Origin: Spirogloea muscicola
Lineage: Eukaryota > Streptophyta > Zygnematophyceae > Spirogloeales > Spirogloeaceae
Length of the DNA: 23,962 nt
Assembly: GCA_009602725.1 (NCBI GenBank)
Contig: WELB01000154.1
Location: 327,855-351,816, forward strand
Direction: 5' to 3'
Part shown: piece after piece, positions 1 to 7,346 of the stretch
Layout of the letters: each line of letters starts with the position of its first letter
How positions within the stretch are numbered: the first letter of the stretch is position 1
Program-made: the position numbers and the translations under genes
The notes under the pieces: model-generated
What the model saw: only the letters and a program-made list of their open reading frames with translations
What the model was told of the DNA's origin: nothing
The model's database searches: none

Positions 1-102
1 CGCGCAGGACGCGCTCTGGCCGCGGCCTCCGGGTCTCGGCGGAGTGCCTCCTTCCCTGCCTCGAGCTACTCGGACCTGATGTTGCTCACTCGCGGGTACT
101 GA
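1..102 (+). mobile_element. 3' end of a LINE-A-like retrotransposon ORF, cut by the window edge
   Basis: Frame 1 is open from the first base to a TGA at 100-102 and reads RAGRALAAASGS at its start and SYSDLMLLTRGY at its end. This parallels the C-terminus of the full LINE-A ORF, which has RAGRALAAASGSG and then SISDLRLLSRGY before its stop at 16309. The last residues (LLTRGY/LLSRGY) are the family signature and recur in the LINE-B copies. The rest of the element lies to the left of the window, so whether it is full length cannot be judged. Divergence from the 16.3-kb copy shows it is a separate insertion or subfamily. Confidence 0.9.
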
Positions 103-322
103 GCTTCCCTAGTATGTTGTCGTGATTGGTAGAGTAGAGGAGTCCTTCCTCGGCTTCTCATTCTTCGGCTTTGGACATTGTCCATTCTTTTTGGGCTGGC
201 TTTGCCAGCCCCTCTTTCTTTATGGGCGAGCCTTCTTCCTTCCTCGTACTCTGTTCATTCTTTTTCGGGCTGGTTGTTCCAGCCCCTATTCTCAATGGGC
301 GAGCACTTTCTTCTTTTTTTCC
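103..322 (+). repeat. LINE-A 3' UTR with a second tail copy joined in tandem
   Basis: After the stop at 102 comes a 3' UTR with a perfect 8-bp hairpin, GGGCTGGC at 193-200 and GCCAGCCC at 204-211. A TATGGGCGAGCCTTCTTCC end follows near 221-240. A second tail starts near 241 (CTCGTACTCTGTTCATTC), repeats the hairpin as GGGCTGG TTGTT CCAGCCC, and ends with AATGGGCGAGCACTTTCTTC near 294-313. The second unit matches the tails at 720-790 and 16360-16433 almost base for base. Either a truncated insertion landed at the end of another tail or the unit was duplicated. Confidence 0.8.
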
Positions 323-952
323 TGGAATAGGGCGCTGGCGGGACGTCAGCACCGCACCAGGGTTTAGAGGGGCTGGCCACGAGTCCATGACGTCTATCGT
401 GACGTGGCCTGTACCGTGCAGGGAGCGGGCTAGGTCGCTAGCAGGGCAGCGATGCGATGCCTTCGATCTGGATGGAGGAGTACCGGCAAGTTCAGTTCGG
501 CCAATGGTGTTGACAGTCAGACAGCCCAGAAGATAAGCGGCTGCTGATATCAAAAGAGCGGCTGTGAAAGCCAGCCAGATGCATGCAGCCAGAAGAGAAG
601 AAGAGCCATAGAAAGGAAGGGAAAATAAGGCATCTCTGATCTGCGGCTGCTTAGCAGGGGTTACTGAGTGTCTCGTAGCAGCTTTGTTTCTGTTACTTAG
701 CGCTTCCCCTGGCCCCCTTCTCGTACTCTGTTCATTCTTTTTCGGGCTGGTTGTTCCAGCCCCTATTCTCAATGGGCGAGCACTTTCTTCTTGAAAATAA
801 GGGGGCTTTCCCCAAGGGGGCCGAGTGAACGGCCACAAGAGGAGAAGGCGCGCAAGGGTTATTAGGGGCCAAGTCGGCAGTTCCGCCAGACGCAGGGACC
901 GCAGTACCAACTGTAACGTAGGGATAAGTACCACTATCTGCCCGGCCAGCAA
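323..952 (-). other. Possible minus-strand coding segment interrupted by a LINE-A tail
   Basis: On the minus strand the stretch between the two tail copies (about 620 down to 330) is open and contains a strongly hydrophobic run, FYGSSSLLAACIWLAF followed by TAALLISAAAYLLGC, like a membrane anchor. If the 162-bp insertion and one 10-bp duplication at 631-802 are left out, another minus frame is also open upstream, from about 950 through PLGKAPLFSLP. No in-frame ATG, homologue or intron pattern was found, and the upper end abuts the NEET first exon. It could be part of a divergent gene, or chance openness in GC-rich DNA. Confidence 0.2.
631..792 (+). mobile_element. 5'-truncated LINE-A insertion (162 bp) with 10-bp target-site duplication
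   Basis: The insert starts inside the last codons of the LINE-A ORF (ISDLRLLSRGY and stop) and runs through the 3' UTR to CACTTTCTTCTT. It is nearly identical to 16271-16433. GAAAATAAGG is present immediately before it at 621-630 and again immediately after at 793-802. A 5'-truncated copy with an intact 3' end between duplicated target bases is the usual product of target-primed reverse transcription. The near identity to the long copy implies recent activity. Confidence 0.93.
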
Positions 953-979
953 GCCCCCTGCAGCCGAAGCCGGAGGATC

Positions 980-1880
980 ATGGCCGCCATGGCCAGCGCC
1001 GCGCCGGCGGCCTGCCTCCGCGCGCGCCTGCCGGCGCGCCTGGTTGCCGTCCCTGCTCTGTCAGCGGGCCGCCCCGCCCCGCAGCGGCTCATGGTCTGCG
1101 CTGCCGATGTGGAGGTGTGCTCCCCACCCTTGCCGCTGGCTGCCACAAAGTCCGTGGCGGACTTATGGTCGACATCATAACCGGGCCTGATGTCAAAGGC
1201 CTGCTGACTCTCCTCTGCCACCTGAGCCAGGAGATCTCGTCGCCTGGTGGGTTCGTGCATCGTACTTGCATCTGACCGGTCTCCGGTTGGTTCCATGCAC
1301 TCTGTCTGCCTTTGCTGCAGGTCGCGGCGGGGTCGCCCATCAACCTCAGCATCCAAAAGGACGTCGAGAAAGGCGCCGACACCGTCAAAATAAGCGAACT
1401 CACGAAGCCAGTGACTGCTTATTGCAGGTCCATCATCCTCGCAAAACCTGGTCTGACCTTCAAGTGGATGCCTTGATCGCGGTGGCTGCTTGTGCTTGTG
1501 TGCCTCTTTCCTGGCCACCCACTCTTGGACAAGCTCCCATTTGTTAAGGGCACCCAAAGCGTCCTGCTATGCTTGGCGCTACCTTGCTGCCTCTTGATTG
1601 CAAGCCACATACCTCCATACTTCGGGCCCCCACCTCTTGTACAGCAGAGTTACCTTCTGTGAACACAGGAGCAGACCGGCCAGAGACATTACCTCATCAT
1701 AGGCCAATGCTGACGTTGGCATCGCCTGTCTAATCACTCGGTCGAAAAACCGCTGACGAGAGCTATCTCGCTCAATTCAGGTGCTGGAGATCTGAGACAT
1801 TCCCCCTTTGCAACGGTGCTCATGTGAAATTTAACAAGGCCACTGGAGACAATGTTGGCCCTCTCGTCCTTAAGAAGTAG
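980..1880 (+). CDS. NEET: Plastid-type NEET (CDGSH-class) 2Fe-2S protein, three exons
   Basis: Exons by splice signal and phase are 980-1114, 1321-1427 and 1781-1880, giving 113 aa, close to land-plant NEET. The first 45 aa are Ala/Arg/Pro-rich with few acidic residues ([18 protein letters not shown]), as expected of a plastid or mitochondrial transit peptide. The mature part has [14 protein letters not shown] followed by [14 protein letters not shown], and ends [10 protein letters not shown]. Cluster ligands by family analogy are C80, C82, C91 and H95, the 3Cys-1His set of outer-mitochondrial and plastid NEET proteins, which handle or transfer 2Fe-2S clusters. The CDGSH Asp is Asn here (N92) and the Ser is Ala. 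A second ATG nine bases downstream (989) could also start translation. Confidence 0.93.
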
Positions 1881-2750
1881 AATCATGCAATGCAGGGCCG
1901 GTCAGTATTCGTGCTTGCTATCAGAGCATTGAGCTGGAACCCGGCCGTGATAGGGCAGGGGGTACATGGAAGAGCTCTCAGAAGTAGAGCACTGACAGTC
2001 ATCATAACCCTAAGTACAGGCAGATTGGACCAGCCACCTCACAGCTCTGTTATTTAAGGAGAGTCTAGCCTTGCTCCTGCGGTAATAGCAAGGCGAAACT
2101 GGATTGCACGCCGCATGCTGGGCGTATTTTGTCCTTTACCGTTTGGGCTTCCCTGATAGAGACTCCTCCACTTTAAGTCTGTATGACTTCATCAAATGAC
2201 TTGGGTTTGCTGAGATGCCCAAGACGCTCCCTTAAGAGATGAACGCTGCCCTGTCTTTTGTTTGTTCTACTTGCATCTTGCTATGCATGCCCCAACGTTG
2301 CAAAGAGAGAAGAGAGTGCGCGCAATGCGCATGACATGGGAGGGAGCCAAAGAAAGCCAATACACCTTGTGAGAAGAACGAAGACAACACAAGAGGGTCT
2401 AAGGTAACGAAACATAAAACACAACTGCAGGGGAACTCTAGTACCTACAAATGAGCACACATATATAGCACTCTGTGGCCCTTGCGGACCTTGTCTACTA
2501 GTTCGGGCGTCCTTGTGCAGCCCTCGCCCCATTTGGAAGAGCGCACTCTAACGGGCCGCTGGAGTACTTCCCCGCAAGTCAGTGCTGAGTTACTGCGAGC
2601 CCAGCACGCTGATGTCTGCCTAGAGCCAGGGAACCGTATGAAAGAGAAAGCGCGCGTGTAAGATAGAGAAGACTCTTCCAGTGGAGTTGATGGTTGTGAT
2701 CGGCCAGCTCGGCCAGCCCATGAACATAGAGAGGAGCGTAAAGAGAGGAA
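1881..2750. other. Intergenic stretch, no assigned feature
   Basis: This follows the NEET stop and would include its 3' UTR. Reading frames are short and show no recognisable protein. Near 2670-2730 an antisense stretch (ACTCTTCCAGTGGAG, then GGCCAGCTCGGCCAGCCC) resembles the decayed tail units at 11780-11880, so part of it is probably old LINE-A tail. Confidence 0.4.
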
Positions 2751-2751
2751 G

Positions 2752-2840
2752 GCGTGCGGGGCACATGAAATGAAAGGGAGGCCAATTCAAGCAATACATC
2801 GTTCAGGCAGTCTAGGGCAATTTAAACAAGGCTACATATT
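2752..2840 (+). repeat. Dispersed repeat shared with 6888-6975
   Basis: CATGAAATGAAAGGGAGGCC, then AATTCAAGCAATACATCGTT and CAGGCA-GTCTAGGGCAAT, align with CATGAAATGAAAGGGTGGCC and the following bases at 6897 onward, with scattered substitutions and small gaps. Both copies are close to GGCTGG tail-like sequence. The unit has no coding potential. It may be a fragment of a third repeat family or an older piece of the LINE tails. Confidence 0.6.
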
Positions 2841-3388
2841 AGGGAGAGAAGCGGCTCTGGACAAGAAAGGGGGGCCGTTGAGCCTCGAGACTTGTGGCAG
2901 CCGACGTGGCCAAGGCCCGCGGCTTATCTTCTGGTCTCGCAACCCAACACTTACCGCACCCATCTTGCCATTCTTTTTGTGGTCTGGCTTGTCACATCCC
3001 TCGACCCCTTGAGAAGAGCAGTTTCTCAGAGCCAAGAGGTGAGAGCAGAGAAAGAAGAATGCGGTAAAGTGGCACCCACTCTGACAGAGAAGCCCCTCGG
3101 CCGCGTCGCCTGGCCACTCGGCGAAGCTTCTGGGCTGGCTGTTCTTCTGGCTGGCTATTCAGAGTCCTTGCCCCTGTTTGGAAGACTACTTTCTTCTGGT
3201 CGCTCCCAGCACTCTCGCTGCAACCCGGCGCCACTCTGCCGCTGCTGGCCGCGCGGCTCAAGCCGGCCCCAACCAAATTCCCTCCCCATCTCCGCCTGCG
3301 GCACCGGCCTGTGCGACCGTCTGGTCTGCTGGGCACGCGCGGCTGCAAATTCTGCTAATTCTCGCCGGAAACTGGTGGCCCGGCGGCC

Positions 3389-4655
3389 ATGGCTTCCACC
3401 CTGGGCGGCTCTGCACTTGTGGTCCGGCCGCTCCTCGTCCAGCCGGTACCCGTACACAAGCCTGCGAGCTCAGGCTCTTCACGGACCTCCCCTTTATTGC
3501 GGACGCCCCTCCCCGTCTTCGTCAAAGCCGTGCGTCCGCCCTTGGCACGCTGTCGCGTGCCCACGCGAGCTGGCGGTGAAGCTGGTCAGGATGGTATTTC
3601 ACCGCCCGGGGCAGCGGCGAGGCGAGTCTCCACCTCCACCTGACCCGCCTTCTTCCCTTGACCTGCCTGTCTTTTGGCGCTCTCCATTCGTCAGTCACAC
3701 TGGAACAGTCGTTCCTTGCTGACCAAGGGCCGTGGTTCTATTTAGGGGTGGGTTTTCGAGATTTATGTGAAGCCAGGAAAGGATAGGGGGTTAAACGAAG
3801 CCCATGGCTTTTACATTGCACATAAATCTGGAGGTCTTGTGGGCCTCTCCCCTTGCAGTCCACTGTTTGTCCTGACCATTTGACTGCCGTGACGTGCAGG
3901 GAGGAGCTCCAGATATCACAGGACTTGCCTGCAGCCAGACTTGCAAGTGCCAGGTCGCTGGTAGCTTTGCTTGCAGCAGGGGCTCTGATAATGGCTCCAA
4001 CTGGCGACGCACTAGCGGCACAGGGAGGTGGGAGGATTGGCGGCTCTGCCTTCAGTGCTCCAAGGGCTGCTCCAAGAGCAGCTCCTAGGTCATCTCCTCG
4101 AATCGACAACAGTGGCCCAAGGTACATTGTCAATTGTCGTCCATCAAGCCTTGCTACGCTGTTGTCACACTTTCACCTGCTTGGCATATGTCTGTAATGC
4201 TAATCTTCAATAGTTGATTACTTCATTTCTCGATTGTGACACCTGTTAGATATGATTTTTGAATGTACTTGTATACAACAGGAGGTAGGTGGTGCGTTGG
4301 TCTGACATGCCTTCATGATTTAGGCCTCTCTCTGTTGGCAAGTTTCCTCTGTGTCATCAGAGTGGCTGTTGTAGACCTTGGCCTGACTGACAGCTGGCTA
4401 TCTGCTAACAGGACAAACAATATCTTCATAAATCCTGGTCTTCGCGTGGCGCCTCCGGTGTATGGCAACCCCTTTGGTGGCTATGGCTATGGAGGTTATG
4501 GTTATGGGGGCTCTCCTTTCTCGTACTATGGAGGACCCTCTTTATCAGTAGGCATTGGTGGTGGTGGTTTGTTCTCCTTTATCATTTTTCTCATGGTGTC
4601 CACTCTTGTTCTCTCAATTGTCCGCTCCTTCCTAGGCGGCCGACGCGATGATTGA
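3389..4655 (+). CDS. DUF1517 / FLAP1-like thylakoid protein, short form, three exons
   Basis: Exons are 3389-3529, 3859-4121 and 4412-4655, with consistent phases 0 and 2, giving 215 aa. The N-terminus MASTLGGSALVVRPLLVQ through VFVKA looks like a chloroplast transit peptide. A second hydrophobic stretch at about 80-92 ending GDALAA (near 96-101) looks like a thylakoid transfer signal with an AxA-type cleavage site. Then come GGGRIGGSAFSAPR, a Gly/Tyr-rich segment (GGYGYGGYGYGG) and one membrane helix at about 188-205, ending FLGGRRDD. This order matches the N-terminal half of DUF1517 proteins, to which Arabidopsis FLAP1 (non-photochemical quenching under fluctuating light) belongs. The usual C-terminal domain of roughly 180 residues was not found downstream. 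Function here is inferred. Confidence 0.82.
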
Positions 4656-5985
4656 AGTCAAATACATATTGCGCCAAAGACGGCGTGTTCGAATCTTGTA
4701 TAGAACGTCTTCTTTCCTGTGTGCCGCTCAGAAGTACATGGACGCATGTTTTCATGTAGGAAATTCACAATTTTGTTTTCTGTGAAAATGTTATGGATCG
4801 TGACTATCACTGGTACAGCTTCTGCTGGAGGCTTGTACTACAACAAACTTAACGTGGATGCGGTACTTATCATATAAGCTCACACGTTGGAAAGCCTGCA
4901 CCCTTTTCCAACGTCATCACTTACTACTTCCATCCATACAGTGGAAATGAGTGCTACTTTAGCAACTTATCGATGAGGAGAAGCGCCCAATCCTTACAGC
5001 ATCTGTGGACAACGTCCGTCTAGTGGATCATTCAAGGGTTGTGGTTGTGAGACAAAGGCCGCAAGTCTGTGCATCTGTCAAATTACCTCAGAGACTGATA
5101 TTATCTTGAAAAAGATATTGGTTCAGAGGATCAAATGTGCACTTACTCTGACCTGCTCACGACTTGATCTCTTTCTCAGTGAGAGCTACTTCAGATGATG
5201 GTGATGTCATTCACAATGCAGCATCCTTACATGAACCGGCTTATGAAACCTATTAGATAACTATAATTGTAAGCACAGCATTATTAAGTCATCAGCCACC
5301 CCACCAATGACCAAAGACACTGCTATTGCTACGATGCTCTACCGGTCTTTCCACTCCAATTCTAGGTCTTGCAGGAAGGACTAATGGCATTTCAACTTGG
5401 AGTCTTTTGTAGCATCTTATTCAGGAGCGAGCCAACTATGGCAGAGAAGGGCCGCAGAGGAACAGGAGGGTGTGTTTCCCAGCATCGTGTAACCTGTCCC
5501 GTGTCTCCATACCCTAGCCACTCTCAGCTTGTATGAAAACCACCTTGCCTCAATCTGGGCCGCAAAGTGACTTCTCCTAGAACCTCACTTCTTCCATGTC
5601 GCAGCCTATTTGGCAATGCTTTTTGTTGACAACTCCTAGTTGTTACTCACAGCTATTGTTTGCTTGGGAAGAGTGCATGCCTTCTTGTCTGTCACAGTAG
5701 AGCACTGGGATGACAACAAATGGCATGCAAGTTCACAGAGTCCCTCCACATCCTAGATTCCCTGGCTGGATTGAAGTTCACAGCAGGTCTAGATCGACTG
5801 ACGGCGTAGATATAAGTATTGCTGTTAAATCTGTTTCACGGTGTCGATGCTGTTGTACGGTACTAGCTTGACTAAACACACACTTGCCCACATGGCTGAA
5901 AAGTTCGTCTTATGCATGACATGGTGTGCGAACCAAGTTGGCGCCTTCTGCAGCTCGGCAAGAGCCTGTACAACAGTCTGTCCTT
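4656..5985. other. Intergenic stretch, no assigned feature
   Basis: This begins with the 3' UTR of the DUF1517-like gene. I searched all frames by eye for the missing C-terminal half of that protein and saw nothing like it. There are no long frames, tail hairpins or tandem repeats. Confidence 0.4.
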
Positions 5986-6168
5986 CTAGCAAGCTGAGGC
6001 AATGCCCGAGGTATCATACAAGGCAGCAAGATTGGCACGTAGCTTGATGCAGTTATTAGCAAGGTAGGCCTTCACAGACGAGAGACTGGAAGGGAGTGTC
6101 AAGTTCAGGCCAGAGAATGTAGCCTTGGTCTCATCTGCAGGTGCAAAGAGCGAGCTGCACTTACTCAG
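5986..6168 (-). CDS. Possible terminal exon of an unidentified minus-strand gene
   Basis: A minus-strand frame of about 60 codons is open between stops at 6171-6169 and 5988-5986. It reads TKATFSGLNLTLPSSL, then SSVKAYLANNCIKLRANLAA, then LYDTSGIASAC and stop. A good acceptor (TTTGCACCTGCAG) sits just upstream in the same direction, at about 6137. The composition looks protein-like, but I do not recognise it and see no partner exon. The LINE-B copy at 6264-6735 lies directly upstream on this strand, so a broken or pseudogenised gene is possible. Confidence 0.25.
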   Translation of the reverse strand: MSKCSSLFAPADETKATFSGLNLTLPSSLSSVKAYLANNCIKLRANLAALYDTSGIASAC

Positions 6169-6263
6169 CTAGGCAGTTTCCTAAGTTGGCATTGCCAAGA
6201 CGAGAAAAGCGCTCTTGCGACAGGGCCACAAGTCATGAGTGATGGGAAGGGGCTGCGGGCAGG

Positions 6264-6735
6264 AAAAAAAGGTTTTCGTGTATTTGAAACAAACGTAGGC
6301 CAAATGGACAAGTACAAAGGCAAGCTCATTTAAAGATCTACATAACCTACGGCAGATTGACCCGCTCAGTAACCACGGGTCAAAACATGAAGGTCACTGG
6401 TCGATGCATGAATACTAGATGCCCGAAACGAAGCCCTTCTGCCACCAACTAGAGCCCGCCCAGCTTTCTGGTGCAAGGCACTAGCCTGAGCACGCTGCAA
6501 ACAGGCCGAAACTCGTCGTCGCAAGAGCGACAGATATGCAGCTGGCAAGCCCATCTCAGCCGGAAACACATCTGCACGTCGAGTGTAGCCTTGATTGGCA
6601 ATGTTTTGAAGGAGAGTATGGAAACGAGGACCCAGACAGCCAAAGATGTCGATTGCCGCTGGCAGGAGCTGATCGCATTGGGGGTAATTGGAGTAGTGCT
6701 GCAGTTTTCTTTGTTCTGCACCGCCCACTGCGAAA
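6264..6735 (-). mobile_element. LINE-B, 5'-truncated antisense copy with intact 3' end
   Basis: On the minus strand the frame from 6728 to 6366 reads GGAEQRKLQHYSNYP, PAAIDIFGCLGPRF, ADVFPAEMGLPAA, then KAGRALVGGRRAS and SDLHVLTRGY before the stop. It aligns with the end of the LINE-A ORF (AIDTHGALGARW, VDFPAAGSL, RAGRALAA, SDLRLLSRGY), but is clearly a second family. The 3' UTR follows (GCCTTTGTACTTG, TTTCAAATACACG). GGCAGG at 6258-6263 and 6736-6741 may be a short target-site duplication. This copy carries the uninterrupted RAL/VGG site used by the big LINE-A insertion. Confidence 0.88.
6357..6383 (-). other. 8-bp hairpin spanning the LINE-B stop codon
   Basis: TTGACCCG at 6357-6364 and CGGGTCAA at 6376-6383 form a perfect 8-bp inverted repeat with an 11-nt loop that contains the stop codon of the antisense LINE-B frame. 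The same structure is seen at 16501-16527 and, with one mismatch, at 23215-23241. Confidence 0.75.
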
Positions 6736-6807
6736 GGCAGGGGGGAGGCCAGCTTGCGAGAAGCTCCTCAGAAGAAGAAAAGGCAGCTGTTCACGAGGAG
6801 GCTGTGA

Positions 6808-7030
6808 CCATTCTTTTCTGGGCTGGCTTTGCTAGCCCCTCTTCTTCTATGAGCGAGCAATTTCTTATTTGTGGCTGTGAGAGAAGGCGCGGTACGCATG
6901 AAATGAAAGGGTGGCCAATTTGAGCCGATGCACTGTTCAGGCAAAAGCTAGTGCAATATGTGGGGCTACATGGAACGAAGAAGAGGATAGGGGCTGGGAA
7001 AGGCCAGCCCAAAAGAGAATGAACAAAGAC
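6808..7030. repeat. Pair of LINE-A tail fragments in inverted orientation
   Basis: A + oriented tail fragment at about 6808-6862 (ATTCTTTTCTGGGCTGGC, TTTGCTAGCCCC, ATGAGCGAGCAATTTCTT) faces an antisense fragment at about 6976-7025 (AGGATAGGGGCTGGGAAAGG, CCAGCCCAAAAGAGAATGAA). The 100-odd bases between them include the repeat shared with 2752-2840. The pair lies a few hundred bases upstream of PIGQ. Confidence 0.7.
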
Positions 7031-7346
7031 AGGACAGCATTGGGGACACGAGTAAGGGGTAGACGGCTGATCAGATCAACGAAAGGACAATGCTTACCGA
7101 CAGGCTCTGATCCAGCAGCCCTTCTCGTCAGCAGCCCCAGGCCGCATTGACTGGCAGCAAGTGTTGAGCGGCAGGGCCAGAGCGGCCTGAGCACACACAG
7201 GCAAGCACACAGAGCACACACAGGCAGCAGGGCGATGGATGTCCTCCCAGCATCGTCTTGAAGCATTCGCGGCCACGGCGGATGCACTGACGGTGGCCTC
7301 CTGCTCCAGCTCCTCCCGGCGCAGCGGTCCTCGTCGTGCCGTGAGC

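Noticed and set aside
158-952. 264-codon minus frame as a single gene
   Set aside because: It runs through two LINE-A tails (EESARPLRIGAGTTSPKK twice), so it cannot be one intact host gene. Only the unique parts are listed as a weak candidate.
2892-3722. 276-codon + frame overlapping the start of the DUF1517-like gene
   Set aside because: It is out of frame with the exon whose transit peptide and splice phases fit the gene. Its content is arginine- and proline-rich shadow sequence of a GC-rich 5' region.
7185-7225. CACACAGG/CACACAGAG stretch as a functional site
   Set aside because: It is a short irregular simple repeat upstream of PIGQ with no sign of a defined motif.
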